A stretch of DNA of 58,910 nucleotides from Acidobacteriota bacterium (GCA_019242475.1 JAFAVK010000100.1:1-58910), one strand, 5' to 3'; counted from the stretch's first letter, positions 26,908 to 39,375 are shown. Made by a program: numbers and translations. Notes: generated by a model from the sequence alone, not told the origin.

Positions 26908-26941
26908 AGAATTTGAAATTTGAGATTTCAAATTTGAAATC
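26908..26941. repeat. AT-rich palindrome before the SPFH gene
   Basis: ATTTGAAAT and ATTTCAAAT form a 9-bp stem with a 5-base loop, extended by further TTTGAAAT words. It lies between the amidase stop and the SPFH ATG and may act as terminator or upstream element. Confidence 0.4.
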
Positions 26942-26962
26942 CTATTCACCCCCGGAGGTCAC

Positions 26963-27982
<1,020 letters not shown>

Positions 27983-27987
27983 GTCGG

Positions 27988-28575
27988 TTACCCGCCGAAC
28001 GTGTGGCGTGAGAGCGGAGTGTAGCGCGAGCCGCCGGGGCCGAGTTCGCTGCGCATGACGACGATCTGTGTGACCTCAAATTGGAAAGGGCCGAAGGACG
28101 CGCGGCGGTGTTCGTCGGAGAGGAAGGCAGGGAGATCGGAGGCTTGCAGCGAGCGCAGTCGTGCGAGCGTGAGGTGCGGCTTGAAGGGCTTCGACTCGCG
28201 CACGAAGCCGGCGGCCGAGCAGACTTCTTCGAGGCGTTGTTGAAGGCGTGAGAGCTGGCCGGAGTCATCACGGACGCCGAGCCAGAGCACGCGCGCCGCG
28301 CCGCGCGGGGGGAAGGTGCCGGCCTCTTCGATTGAAAGGCGGAAGGGTCTGAAACCTCCGGCGGCCGCGCCCGCGGCCGTAGAAATGGATTCGACGCGCG
28401 CCGCGTTGACCTCGCCGATGAACTTCAAAGTGATGTGAAGTCCTTCGGGCCGCGCCCAACTCGCACGCACTCCGGTGAACCGGCGCAGGCGCGCGGCGTG
28501 CGCGGCCGCGGCCTCGCGCACCTCGCGGGGCAACTCGACGGCGCAGAAGACACGAACACTCTCGCCCTCGCTCAT
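27988..28575 (-). CDS. thpR: RNA 2',3'-cyclic phosphodiesterase
   Basis: 195-residue member of the 2H phosphoesterase superfamily. The two catalytic H-x-T-x motifs are seen as LHITLKFIGEV and PHLTLARL, spaced as in ThpR. The N-terminus (VRVFCAVELP) is also typical. It hydrolyses 2',3'-cyclic phosphates on RNA ends. It lies between convergent SPFH (plus) and downstream of the penicillin acylase gene (13 bp gap) on the same strand, so it may be the second gene of that unit. Confidence 0.92.
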   Translation of the reverse strand: MSEGESVRVFCAVELPREVREAAAAHAARLRRFTGVRASWARPEGLHITLKFIGEVNAARVESISTAAGAAAGGFRPFRLSIEEAGTFPPRGAARVLWLGVRDDSGQLSRLQQRLEEVCSAAGFVRESKPFKPHLTLARLRSLQASDLPAFLSDEHRRASFGPFQFEVTQIVVMRSELGPGGSRYTPLSRHTFGG

Positions 28576-28588
28576 TTCGTCCCCACTT

Positions 28589-31009
<2,421 letters not shown>

Positions 31010-31064
31010 CGGGTGAAACCTCAAGGCGGAAGGTGTCAAAGGCGCAGGCATCTTACCAAAAAGT

Positions 31065-31108
31065 GATGAATGATGAATATGGCTTCGTCGTCATATTCAT
31101 CATTCATC
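31065..31108 (-). terminator. Word-built intrinsic terminator after the aldehyde dehydrogenase
   Basis: Perfect 17-bp stem (31065-31081 / 31092-31108) of repeated GATGAAT words with a 10-base loop. On the minus strand it overlaps the end of the aldehyde dehydrogenase gene and is followed by CACTTTTTGG. Confidence 0.7.
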
Positions 31109-32528
31109 ATTCATCGCTTAACACGATGAGGCGTTGCTCGGTCATCTCCTCCATCGCGTAGCGGATGCCTTCGCGGCCGGCGCCGGAGAGTTTGACGCCG
31201 CCGTAGGGCATGTTATCGACGCGGAAGGCGGGCGAGTCGTTGACGATGACGCCGCCGAAGTCGAGCCCGCGGAAGGCACGCAGGGCGCGGGCGGTCTCGC
31301 GCGTGAAGACGCCGGCTTGCAGGCCGTAGCGCGTGTTGTTCGCCTCGGCAATCGCCTCGTCGAAGTCGCCGAAGGTCTGGAGCGTGGCGACGGGCGCGAA
31401 GACCTCTTCCGAGCAGACGCGCATCTCCGCTTGTACGTCCGTCAGGACGGTCGCCTCAAGCAGAGAGCCCTCGCGCCGGCCGCCGCAGAGGAGTCTTGCT
31501 CCGGCACCGACGGCCTCGTTAATCCAGCCTTCGGCACGCCGCGCGGCCGCCTCGTCGATCATGTTGGAAAGCTCGGTCGCTTCGTCGAGCGGGTCGCCCG
31601 CCTTGAGGGACTTTGCAAGATTAACGAAACGGCCGGTGAACTCTTCCGCGATGCGGTCATGCACGAGCACGCGCTGCGCGGAGATGCAGACCTGGCCGGC
31701 GTAGGCGAAGGCGGAGGCGGCGGTGCGCTCCGCGGCGAAGGCCACGTCGGCCGTCTCGTCAACGATGACGGGCGCGTTGCCGCCGAGTTCGAGCGCGACC
31801 GGCTTGCGCGCGGCGCGGCGGCGCAGGAGCCAGCCGACCTCCGCGCTCCCCGTGAAAGAGACCATCCCGACGCGCTCGTCTTCGAGCACCGCGTCGATGG
31901 TCTCAACCTCCATCGGCACGATTTGCAAGGCCGCGCGCGGCAGGCCCGATTCGAGGAAGACTTCGCCGAGCAGCAGAGAGGTGAGCGGCGTGCGTGGGCT
32001 CGGCTTGACGACGATGGCGTTGCGCGAGGCGAGCGCGGGCGCGACCTTGTGCGCGACGAGGTTGAGGGGGAAGTTGAAGGGCGTGATGCCGAAGACGACG
32101 CCGCGCGGGAAGCGCTCCGTCCAGCCCGTGCGGCCCGCGCCCGTGGACTGCCCGTCGAGCGGGACGACCTCGCCGGCGAAGCGGCGCGCCTCCTCTGAAG
32201 CGTGGATGAAGGTCATCGCGCCGCGCCCGACCTCTGCGCGCGCCGACTTGATGGGCTTGCCCGCTTCCGTAGCGATGGTGCGCGCGAACTCTTCGGCGCG
32301 CGCGCGGATGCCATCGGCGATGGCGCGGAGCGATTCGGCCACGCGGTGGCGCGGCAGCTCGCGCATCTCCGCGGCCGCGCGCGCCGCCGCCGCGAGCGCC
32401 TCCTCCACCTCCGCCGCAGACGCGACCGAGAAGTTCGCGACCAGCTCCGAATTGTAAGGCGAGCGCACCGCGCGCGTCGTCGCCGTCGTGCGCCACCCGC
32501 CGCCGAGAAGTAAAGGTTTGTCTGTCAT
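31107..32528 (-). CDS. Aldehyde dehydrogenase family protein
   Basis: 473 residues from the ATG at 32528; a GTG at 32552 is an alternative. NAD(P)-dependent oxidation of an aldehyde. Motifs: FNFPLNLVAHKVAPALASRNAIVVKPSPRTP, cofactor loop SFTGSAEVGWLL, general-base Glu in LELGGNAPVIV, catalytic Cys in YAGQVCISAQRV, and EEVFAPVATLQTF. The style fits lactaldehyde/glyceraldehyde-3-phosphate (non-phosphorylating) type enzymes, but the substrate is not settled. A terminator hairpin overlaps its 3' end. Confidence 0.93.
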   Translation of the reverse strand: MTDKPLLLGGGWRTTATTRAVRSPYNSELVANFSVASAAEVEEALAAAARAAAEMRELPRHRVAESLRAIADGIRARAEEFARTIATEAGKPIKSARAEVGRGAMTFIHASEEARRFAGEVVPLDGQSTGAGRTGWTERFPRGVVFGITPFNFPLNLVAHKVAPALASRNAIVVKPSPRTPLTSLLLGEVFLESGLPRAALQIVPMEVETIDAVLEDERVGMVSFTGSAEVGWLLRRRAARKPVALELGGNAPVIVDETADVAFAAERTAASAFAYAGQVCISAQRVLVHDRIAEEFTGRFVNLAKSLKAGDPLDEATELSNMIDEAAARRAEGWINEAVGAGARLLCGGRREGSLLEATVLTDVQAEMRVCSEEVFAPVATLQTFGDFDEAIAEANNTRYGLQAGVFTRETARALRAFRGLDFGGVIVNDSPAFRVDNMPYGGVKLSGAGREGIRYAMEEMTEQRLIVLSDE

Positions 32529-32567
32529 CGCCTTGATGACAGATGTTAGCACACGTGCGCCGCAGCC

Positions 32568-33035
32568 TCAGTCGGCGGTCGCAAGCCGCCTCTGCTCTTC
32601 GCCGGCCCACGCGCAGAGCGTCCTCACGTCGGCGGGCGTGAGCCGTGCGCTGCGGTGGATGAGCGTGTAGGAGTCGAGCGGCATCGAGCCGGACTTGACC
32701 TCCGCGCAGATTGCGTTCAGATGGTCGATCTGGTCACGCCGGCTGTACGCGCCCCAGCGCGAGAAGTTGAGGTAGCGGCGGCCGTGCTTGACGTGGTCGG
32801 TGACGAACCAGGAGACGGGCGCGACGTTCGAGTACCAGGGCCAGTCCGTGCGGTTCGAGTGGCAGTCCATGCAGGAGCGCTGCAACACGCCCGCGACCTC
32901 TCCCGGCACGCGCGCTTGCTCTTCGAGCGACTGGCCGGCGGCGGCCGGCGGGTTGGCGCGCTCGGGCCTGACGAGCTGCACCCCTGCGAAGAGCATGAGC
33001 AAGAAAGCCGCGGCGGCCTTGAGAACTGTACGCAC
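32568..33035 (-). CDS. Haem-binding domain protein (cytochrome c-like)
   Basis: 155 residues with an N-terminal signal/anchor helix (AAAAFLLMLFAGVQLV) and one haem-attachment motif CMDCH followed by SNRTDWPWYSNVAPVSWFVTDHV, the pattern of the Haem_bd family. The fold ends with ARLTPADVRTLCAWAGEE. Export and covalent haem attachment in the periplasm are expected. It starts with GTG, supported by AGGAGG upstream. Partner oxidoreductase not visible nearby. Confidence 0.9.
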   Translation of the reverse strand: MRTVLKAAAAFLLMLFAGVQLVRPERANPPAAAGQSLEEQARVPGEVAGVLQRSCMDCHSNRTDWPWYSNVAPVSWFVTDHVKHGRRYLNFSRWGAYSRRDQIDHLNAICAEVKSGSMPLDSYTLIHRSARLTPADVRTLCAWAGEEQRRLATAD

Positions 33036-33142
33036 GTCCCGCCCTCCTTCTTTAACTTTCAGGCAGAGGAAGACACACGCCCTCGCTCACGGTCGGGCTT
33101 CCGCCTCCGCCGGGTTGTTGATGGATGCCGAGCTTGAAGTCT

Positions 33143-34285
33143 CTAACGCCACAGGCCGCGCCACACGCGGCGGATGGCGGGCGTGCTCTCGCCGAGCCAA
33201 GTGCTTTCCAGGCTCGCTCGCCAGGCTTCGAGCATCGCGCGGTCGAGCCCGATGACCCCTTCGCGCGTCACGCCCGCGGGCGGCGGCGCGAGGGCCGCGA
33301 GCCGTTCGTAGACGCGCGCGCGCTCGTCCGCGCCGACGCGCGGGAGCAGGTGCCAGAGCGTCAGAGTGTCTTTCGACCTCGCCCCGGCGAGTATCGAATC
33401 GAGCGACGCGTGGTCGTTCTCGAAATCGAGTTTTGCGAGCAACTCGACGAACGGTTCGGGCGCGTCCTCGAAGAAGGGCGTGCCCGGCCCCGCGCCCGGC
33501 TGGGTCATGCAGGCGGCGCCGGCCGGCACGATTGACTCGCGCGCCTCGGTTTCGAGCGCGACGTAGCCAGAGGTGACGTGGAGCAGGCCGCGCCCGGCGT
33601 CGTCAACTTCGAGCGTGTAGGCGCAGCCGAGGTCGGCGGCGACGGCCGAGGGCGTGTTGACGAAGAAGAGGCGCGGCGGCGCCCAGATGCGCGCGTGCAG
33701 CGTGCCGCGCTCAAGCTCAAGGCGGTGCTCGGTCAGGCGCGTCTCGACGAGGCGGACGCGCGTGTTCGGCTCGACCTCGACCTCGCCGATGTTGGCGACG
33801 GCGATCTCGGCGCGCGAGGCCGAGTCGGTCTCAAGCCACTCGCCTTTGCGGAGCCGCCCGTGGTCTCCGATGCGACCCGACGCGACGCGCGGCGCGCCCT
33901 CGACCCGCGCAACCTCCCAGCCCGGCCGCTGCGCCCGCAGGTAGAGCCACGCGCCGCCCGCGGCCAGCGCGAGCAACACGGCCGCGAAGGCGGGGATGAG
34001 AGCGCGCCGCCGGGAAGGGAAGAGTGGTCGAGTTTGAGGGGCGCGCTCTCCTTCTCTGTTCGTCTCCCTGGCGAGCGCGGCCTCGATGCCTTCCCAAAGG
34101 TGTTCGGGCGCGGCGACCGTGGGGAGCGCTTCGGCGAGGCGGATGCCGAGCTTGACCTCTTCGAACTCCGAGCGGCACGCGGCGCAGCTTTGCAAATGCG
34201 CGGCGACGCGCGCGGCCTCTTCGGGCGACAGCTCGCCGTGGGCGTAGGCCGAGAGATGCTTTTTGTAATGCCTTGCGAACATCAT
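33143..34285 (-). CDS. Anti-sigma factor with zinc-finger and FecR domains
   Basis: 380 residues. The N-terminal anti-sigma zinc finger is seen as HLQSCAACRSEF (H-x3-C-x2-C). A single transmembrane helix (ALIPAFAAVLLALAAGGAWLYL, about 100-122) is followed by a FecR-like domain (about 135-260; RIGDHGRLRKGEWLETDSASRAEIAVANIGEVEVEPNTRVRL) and a C-terminal helical part. The start overlaps the stop of the sigma factor gene (ATGATG with TGA inside), as is usual for a sigma/anti-sigma pair. It should hold the sigma factor at the inner membrane and sense an envelope cue. Confidence 0.9.
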   Translation of the reverse strand: MMFARHYKKHLSAYAHGELSPEEAARVAAHLQSCAACRSEFEEVKLGIRLAEALPTVAAPEHLWEGIEAALARETNREGERAPQTRPLFPSRRRALIPAFAAVLLALAAGGAWLYLRAQRPGWEVARVEGAPRVASGRIGDHGRLRKGEWLETDSASRAEIAVANIGEVEVEPNTRVRLVETRLTEHRLELERGTLHARIWAPPRLFFVNTPSAVAADLGCAYTLEVDDAGRGLLHVTSGYVALETEARESIVPAGAACMTQPGAGPGTPFFEDAPEPFVELLAKLDFENDHASLDSILAGARSKDTLTLWHLLPRVGADERARVYERLAALAPPPAGVTREGVIGLDRAMLEAWRASLESTWLGESTPAIRRVWRGLWR

Positions 34286-34881
34286 CCCTCCCGCTCGTCC
34301 CGCACCAGCCCGCCGCGCAGGTGGCCGAGCCTGCGCGCGAGCGCCTTGTGCCCGCGGTTGAGTCTGGAGGCGACCGTCCCCTTCGACAGACCGAGCACGG
34401 CGGCGATCTCCTCGTAGCTCATCTCCTCGAAATACTTCAGAAGCATCACGACTCTCAGTTTCGGTTTGAGCGCCGCGACGGCGCGCCTGACGGAGTGCGC
34501 GACCTCGGCCCGCGCCAGCCCGTCCTCCTGCGTCCTTCTCCCGCGGGGCTCGCGCAGCTCCTCGCCCTCGCCGAACTGTTGGACGCGGCGCCGCTTGCGC
34601 TGCTCGTCCACGCACGCGTTCGTCGTCAGGCGGTAGAGCCAGGTCGTGAACGCCGACTCGCCCTGGAACTGGCCGATGCTGGTGAAGAGCTTGAGAAAGA
34701 CCTGCTGAGACACGTCGGCGGCCGTCGCCTCGTCGCCGCCGAAGAAGTAGAGGGCGACGGAGTAGACGCGGTCTTTGTGGCGCTCGAACAGACGGCGGAA
34801 GGCTTCGCGGTCGCCCTGCTTGCAGGCTTCGATGACCGCCTCGCCCCGCGCTTCTTCGCCCGTCAAGACGACGCTCTCCAT
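34282..34881 (-). CDS. ECF-type RNA polymerase sigma factor
   Basis: 199 residues. Region 2 is seen as AVIEACKQGDREAFRRLFERHKDRVYSVALYFFGGDEATAADVSQQVFLKLF, followed by FTTWLYRLTTNACVDEQRKRRR. Region 4 is LKPKLRVVMLLKYFEEMSYEEIAAVLGLSKGTVASRLNRGHKAL. It has no region 1 or 3, as in ECF sigma factors. It is cotranscribed with the zinc-finger/FecR anti-sigma gene, which should control it. Target promoters unknown. Confidence 0.94.
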   Translation of the reverse strand: MESVVLTGEEARGEAVIEACKQGDREAFRRLFERHKDRVYSVALYFFGGDEATAADVSQQVFLKLFTSIGQFQGESAFTTWLYRLTTNACVDEQRKRRRVQQFGEGEELREPRGRRTQEDGLARAEVAHSVRRAVAALKPKLRVVMLLKYFEEMSYEEIAAVLGLSKGTVASRLNRGHKALARRLGHLRGGLVRDEREG

Positions 34882-35044
34882 CCTCTCCTCCGCCCGAACT
34901 CTCGGCGCAATAGACGCGCGCCCCGCGTATCATCTTCCTTTTTTTTCAAGCGGGGAAGAGATTTGAGTTTGAAAAGATGGTGGGCGGCCTATACAATCCG
35001 GCCGTCGTCCCGAGTTTCTTCAGGCGAGAGCGAAACAGTCGAAC

Positions 35045-35923
35045 ATGCCTTCTCAACTCAAGCAAGCCGCCCGGCTCTTCTGCGCGCTCGCGTTCGCGCT
35101 CGTGCTCTGCGCGGCGGCGCGCGCGCAGCAGCGCCCGCTCATCACGGAGGACGTGGACGTTCTGGAGCCGGGCTCGCTGCGCGTGCAGGTCGGCATCGAC
35201 TTCGTGCAGGACGCGAAGTTCCCGGCCTCGGGGCTGACGGGCGACCTGACGCGCGTCGGCGTCATCGGCGTCCACGTCGGCCTCTCGTCCAACGTCGAAT
35301 TCTCGGTCGAGGGCGTGGCGCAGAACTTCCTGAGCATCAACACGCGCGGCACGTCCGCCTTCCCGCTCTCCATCGCGCCGGGCGACAACTCGACGAACGA
35401 CACGGGCGACTTCCGCCTCTCGACCAAAATCAAGCTGCGCAACGAGACGCGGCGCGGGCCGAGCTTGGGCTTCAAGTTCGGCATGGAGCTGCCGAACTCG
35501 AACGAGGCGCGCGGCATCGGCCTCAACAACACGAACGCGTTCGGCATCATCCTGATGGGCAAAAAGTTCGGGCGCGACGCGCGCCTGAACACGTTCGGCA
35601 ACCTCGGCATCGGCATCTACACCGCGCCGACGCGGCTCTTCACGCAGAACGACATGCTGCTCTACGGCCTGGGCGGCGTCTTCCGCGTCAACAAGACCGT
35701 CAACCTCGCGGCCGAGGTCAACGGGCGCGCGAACACGCGCGGCGGCGGCGCCCCGCTCGGCACCGAGTCGCTCGGCGAGTTCCGCTTCGGGCTCCAGGTC
35801 AAGGCCGCGGGCCTCCGCTTCGACGCCGCCGGCATCAAGGGGCTGACCGAGTTCAGCCCGCGCTCCGGCGTCACCTTCGGCGTCACCTACGACACGCCCT
35901 CAGTTTTCACGCCCGTTAAGTGA
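35045..35923 (+). CDS. Secreted beta-barrel-like protein
   Basis: 292 residues with a signal peptide (AARLFCALAFALVLCAAARA, cleavage before QQRPLITEDVDVLEPGS). The rest alternates polar and hydrophobic residues in short beta strands (VGLSSNVEFSVEGVA, GDFRLSTKIKLRNE, LGFKFGMELPNSN, VTFGVTYDTPS), like outer-membrane barrel proteins of the phenol-degradation MetA/transporter-type group. An outer-membrane location is likely; function unknown. It is divergent from the sigma/anti-sigma pair, so it could be a target of that system; this is inference. Confidence 0.65.
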   Translation: MPSQLKQAARLFCALAFALVLCAAARAQQRPLITEDVDVLEPGSLRVQVGIDFVQDAKFPASGLTGDLTRVGVIGVHVGLSSNVEFSVEGVAQNFLSINTRGTSAFPLSIAPGDNSTNDTGDFRLSTKIKLRNETRRGPSLGFKFGMELPNSNEARGIGLNNTNAFGIILMGKKFGRDARLNTFGNLGIGIYTAPTRLFTQNDMLLYGLGGVFRVNKTVNLAAEVNGRANTRGGGAPLGTESLGEFRFGLQVKAAGLRFDAAGIKGLTEFSPRSGVTFGVTYDTPSVFTPVK

Positions 35924-36053
35924 GCCGGCCCGACGACCGGCCTTCGTCATACACCAGCACGCACGCCCTCGCAGCCAGGAACCGCGCGGACGCCCGCCCG
36001 CGCGCGTCCCCACTCAAGCCTGCCCTGACTCTTTGAAAAGAAGGAGAATCAAG

Positions 36054-37034
36054 ATGAGAAGGCTGCCCCTAACCTTGCTCGCCCTCGGCTCCTTGTTCGC
36101 GCTCCCCGCCAACGCCTTCGGCTGGAACGAGCGCGGGCACAAGACCGTCGCCTACATCGCGTATCAGAACCTCTCGACCTCGCCTTCGAACAACGTCCGC
36201 AAGCGCGTGGACGACCTGCTCAAGCTCAACCCGTATTACCCGAAGTGGACGCAGAACGTCCCGGCCGCCCAGCGCGGGCTCGCCGCCTTCCTGGGCGCAG
36301 CGGTCTGGCCCGACGACATCAAGTCCGACGGCGCCTACGGCGAGAGCCCCGATTGCGCCGAGGCCGTGCACACGAACGCGTTTCAGGATAAGGAGCGGCA
36401 CCGGCCGTGGCACTACCTGGACATCCCCTTCTCGTTCGACGGGACGCCGGTGGAGCAGCAGTGCCCCCACAACGCCAGGACCATCATCAACGCCTTCCGC
36501 GCGCGGCTGGCTGCCACCAGCGCGCCCGGCGTGCCCGACCTGGAGGAGGAGAAGGCTTACGACCTCACCTGGCTGATCCACCTCGTCGGCGACATCCACC
36601 AGCCGCTGCACGCGACGGGGCGCTTCTCCGCCAACAGAACGCACGGCGACAGCGGCGGCAACAAGTACAAGATCAAGCCCTTCACCCCCGCGGGCGCGAA
36701 CTCTGCGGCCGCCGACCTGCACACCTACTGGGATCACGTCCTCGGCGACGCGCAGAGCACGCAGTCCATCGGGGCGCTCGCGGGCGAACTGACGACTCGT
36801 TTCCGGCGAGAGCCGGGCGACCCGCCGACGGACGAGGCGGCGGTCGCTGCGTGGCTGAGTGAGAGCTTCGTGCTCGCCAGGTACTTCGTCTACGAGCTCG
36901 ACAAAGAGAAGGTCGGGCAGGCCGACCCCGCCGTCTCCGACCGCTACAACTTCTACGCGCAGGAGGTGGCGCGGCAGCGGATCGCGCTCGCGGGCTACCG
37001 GCTGGCCGACCTCCTCAACCAGAACCTGAAGTGA
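36054..37034 (+). CDS. S1/P1-type zinc-dependent nuclease
   Basis: 326 residues from the ATG at 36054, with AAGGAG seven bases upstream. The signal peptide (MRRLPLTLLALGSLFALPANAFG) is cut just before Trp, so the mature chain begins WNERGHKTVAYIA, as needed because the N-terminal Trp binds zinc. Other metal ligands: VWPDDIK, WHYLDIPF, HLVGDIHQPLHA and LHTYWDHVLG. It cleaves single-stranded nucleic acid and 3'-nucleotides outside the cytoplasm, probably for phosphate scavenging. A terminator follows. Confidence 0.93.
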   Translation: MRRLPLTLLALGSLFALPANAFGWNERGHKTVAYIAYQNLSTSPSNNVRKRVDDLLKLNPYYPKWTQNVPAAQRGLAAFLGAAVWPDDIKSDGAYGESPDCAEAVHTNAFQDKERHRPWHYLDIPFSFDGTPVEQQCPHNARTIINAFRARLAATSAPGVPDLEEEKAYDLTWLIHLVGDIHQPLHATGRFSANRTHGDSGGNKYKIKPFTPAGANSAAADLHTYWDHVLGDAQSTQSIGALAGELTTRFRREPGDPPTDEAAVAAWLSESFVLARYFVYELDKEKVGQADPAVSDRYNFYAQEVARQRIALAGYRLADLLNQNLK

Positions 37035-37076
37035 GCCGCCCGTCGAAATAAAAACAGTGGCGGGTGACAAGTAAAG

Positions 37077-37112
37077 AGTGACGAGTTAAATTGATTTAGC
37101 TCGTCACTTTTT
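37077..37112 (+). terminator. Intrinsic terminator after the S1/P1 nuclease
   Basis: 9-bp outer stem (AGTGACGAG with CTCGTCACT), plus 4 inner pairs around a TTGA loop, followed by TTTTT. It begins 43 bp after the nuclease stop. Confidence 0.7.
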
Positions 37113-37136
37113 CATGTGCGCTTCGTCAACGCTTCT

Positions 37137-37811
37137 ATGTTCGAGTGGCTGACCCAACTCGTCAGTTGGCTGCACGACTTCATCAAGGTGGTGCCGATCT
37201 ACGTCGCCGCGCCGGCGATGATCGTGATCGGCGCGCTCGACTCGTCGCTCCTGAGTCTGCCCGAGATTAACGACTACCTCGTCGTCGCGCGCTGCTACAG
37301 CGACCCGAAGTCCGTCTTCTACTTCCCGCTCTTCGCCGCGACGGGCTCGGTGCTCGGCTGCCTCATCCTCTACACCATCATGCGGCGCGGCGGGCAGGCC
37401 GTGATGCGCCGCCGCTTCAGCGCCGAGAACATCGCCAAGGTCGAGCGCGCCTACGCGCGCTTCGGGTTCCTGGCGCTGGCGGTGCCGGCGCTGCTGCCGC
37501 CGCCGATGCCTTTTAAGATTTTCGTGGCGACGGCGGGCGCGCTCGAATACCCGCGCTGGCGCTTCATCCTGACGGTGATGATCGCGCGCAGCCTGCGCTA
37601 CGTCGTCGAGGGGACGCTGGCCGTCTTCTACGGCGAGCAGGTCTTGGTCTTCATGCGCGAGAACGGGCTCTACATCCTGAGCGGCGTCGGGGCGCTGCTG
37701 GTCGTCGGCGCGGGCGGCTACGTGCTCTTCAAACACATCCGCACGCCGCGCCGGACGGCGGTCGAGATCGCCGAGGCGGAGGCGAAGACGGACGGGAGGG
37801 CGGCGGATTAA
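37137..37811 (+). CDS. VTT/DedA-family membrane protein (first of pair)
   Basis: 224 residues from the ATG at 37137; a GTG at 37116 is possible. VTT (SNARE-associated/YqaA-like) fold: amphipathic N-terminus, then hydrophobic helices with the conserved region ALDSSLLSLPEIND and the second half VPALLPPPMPFKIFVATAGALEYPRWRFI with conserved Arg (ARSLRYVVEGTLAVFYG). Family members move lipids such as undecaprenyl phosphate or phosphatidylethanolamine across the inner membrane. It lies three bases before a paralogue, probably cotranscribed. Start lacks a clear ribosome-binding site. Confidence 0.88.
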   Translation: MFEWLTQLVSWLHDFIKVVPIYVAAPAMIVIGALDSSLLSLPEINDYLVVARCYSDPKSVFYFPLFAATGSVLGCLILYTIMRRGGQAVMRRRFSAENIAKVERAYARFGFLALAVPALLPPPMPFKIFVATAGALEYPRWRFILTVMIARSLRYVVEGTLAVFYGEQVLVFMRENGLYILSGVGALLVVGAGGYVLFKHIRTPRRTAVEIAEAEAKTDGRAAD

Positions 37812-37814
37812 ATC

Positions 37815-38468
37815 GTGAAGTGGCTGCTGCGTAAAATCACGAACGGGTTGACGGCGGTGAAGGACTTCCTCGTCCCGTTCGGCGCCTTCGGGCTCTTCGC
37901 CATCGCGCTGTTGGATTCGGCGCTCATCCCCCTGCCGGGCGGGCCGGACGCGGTGATGCTTCTGCTCTCGACGCAGAACCCGGCGCGGATGCCGCTCTAC
38001 GCGCTGGGGGCGACGGCCGGGTCGGTGCTCGGCTGCGTCATCCTCTACTACATCTCGAAGCGCGCGGGCCGGCGCGCGCTGGAAAAGTTCCCGCCCGCAA
38101 AGCAGGCGCGCGTCAAGGAGCTGGTTGACCGCTACGACGTGCTCTCGGTTTTGGTCGCGTCGGTGCTGCCGCCGCCGTTCCCCTTCAAGCTCTTCGTCAT
38201 CACGGCCGGCGTCTTCCGCCTGAGCCTCGTGCGCTTCGCCTTGGCCGTCGCCGTCGGGCGCGCCTTCCGCTTCCTCCTCGAAGGCATCGTCGCCGTGTAT
38301 TACGGCAAGGACGCCGAGAAATTTTTAGCCGACAACTACCCGGCTGTCGGCCTCGGCGTGGCCGCCCTCGTCGTCGTCGTGTTCGTGCTGAAAAGGTTTT
38401 TGAAACGAAAGAGGGGAAGCGAACACCCCGCCGAGGTTGAAGACGGCGGGGCGCCGACGGCCGACTGA
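37815..38468 (+). CDS. VTT/DedA-family membrane protein (second of pair)
   Basis: 217 residues, GTG start, three bases after the first VTT gene. The same halves are seen: IALLDSALIPLPGGPDAVMLLL and VASVLPPPFPFKLFVITAGVFRLSLVRFALAVAVGRAFRFLLEGIVAVYYG. The acidic residue and Pro-rich loop (LPGGPD) differ from the first copy (LPEIND), so the two may have separate substrates or form a heteromer. Basic tail at the C-terminus. Inner membrane location expected. Confidence 0.88.
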   Translation: MKWLLRKITNGLTAVKDFLVPFGAFGLFAIALLDSALIPLPGGPDAVMLLLSTQNPARMPLYALGATAGSVLGCVILYYISKRAGRRALEKFPPAKQARVKELVDRYDVLSVLVASVLPPPFPFKLFVITAGVFRLSLVRFALAVAVGRAFRFLLEGIVAVYYGKDAEKFLADNYPAVGLGVAALVVVVFVLKRFLKRKRGSEHPAEVEDGGAPTAD

Positions 38469-38472
38469 AGTT

Positions 38473-39327
38473 TTAATGGTTGCTGGCCTCTTTGGCCTGG
38501 CCGTTCCCGTTCGCGGGGAGGAGCTTCTGGAAGCGGCGCGCGCCGCTGAGGTCGCGGACGCCGTTCTCTTCGAGGTGTTCGAGCAGGCGCAGGAAGACGC
38601 GGGCGGTGGCGCGCGCGTCGTCGCCCGCGCGGTGGCGCGTGCGGTGCGGGACGGAGAAGTGCTCGGCCAGCGCGGCGAGCCGGAAGCTCTTCAGCTCGGG
38701 CAAGAGTTGGCGCGCGAGCGAGACCGTGCAGATGTGCGAGTTCATCATCCGGCGGCCGGGGAAGATGTTCGAGACCTCGTGGTTGATGAAGCGCACGTCG
38801 AAGACGGCGTTGTGCGCGACGAGGACGGAGGTGCCGGCGAAGTTGAGCCAGCGGCCGGCGACCTCGTCGAAGGTGGGCGCGTCGGCGACCATCTCGTCGC
38901 GGATGCCGGTCAGCCCCGCGATGAAGGGCGGGATGGGCATGAGTGGGTTGACGAGCGTCTGGAACTCGGCGACGATGCGCCCCGCGTGGACGCGCGCCGC
39001 GCCGATCTCCATCACGCGCGAGGGGGGCATCTTCGGCCCCGTCGTCTCGATGTCGAAGACGACGAAGTCGGTCTCCGAGAGGGCGCGGCACTCGTCGTCC
39101 TCGCAGAGCACCTCGACCTCGAAGCCGTCTTCGGTGACGCGCAGGCGCCAGTCCTCGCCGATCAGCTCGTTGACGAGTGAGGAGGCGGCGGCCTCGTCCA
39201 GGTCGGGCAGTTCGAGGACGTTGGCGCAGACTTCCGTGGCGGGCGCGCGCCCGCCGCTGCTGTGCAGAAGCCTGATGGTCTCTTCGACGAGCGCCGAGTC
39301 CGGCACGAGGTTGCGGAAGGTCTGCAT
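38473..39327 (-). CDS. DEDDh-type 3'-5' exonuclease (DnaQ-like)
   Basis: 284 residues from the ATG at 39327; the frame upstream runs into pyrE and is not protein-like. The exonuclease domain (about 85-260) has the DEDDh residues: DIETTG, LVAHNAVFDVRF and HRAGDDARATARVF. The first 80 residues are a small helix-rich module (LVNELIGEDWRLRVTEDGFEVEVL), as in stand-alone exonucleases related to DNA polymerase III epsilon. It is convergent with the VTT genes and divergent from pyrE. Role in proofreading or repair is likely. Confidence 0.9.
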   Translation of the reverse strand: MQTFRNLVPDSALVEETIRLLHSSGGRAPATEVCANVLELPDLDEAAASSLVNELIGEDWRLRVTEDGFEVEVLCEDDECRALSETDFVVFDIETTGPKMPPSRVMEIGAARVHAGRIVAEFQTLVNPLMPIPPFIAGLTGIRDEMVADAPTFDEVAGRWLNFAGTSVLVAHNAVFDVRFINHEVSNIFPGRRMMNSHICTVSLARQLLPELKSFRLAALAEHFSVPHRTRHRAGDDARATARVFLRLLEHLEENGVRDLSGARRFQKLLPANGNGQAKEASNH

Positions 39328-39375
39328 CGGCCCGCAGTTTAGCGGAGCGGCGCGGGAAAGGGAAGGAAATCGCGG

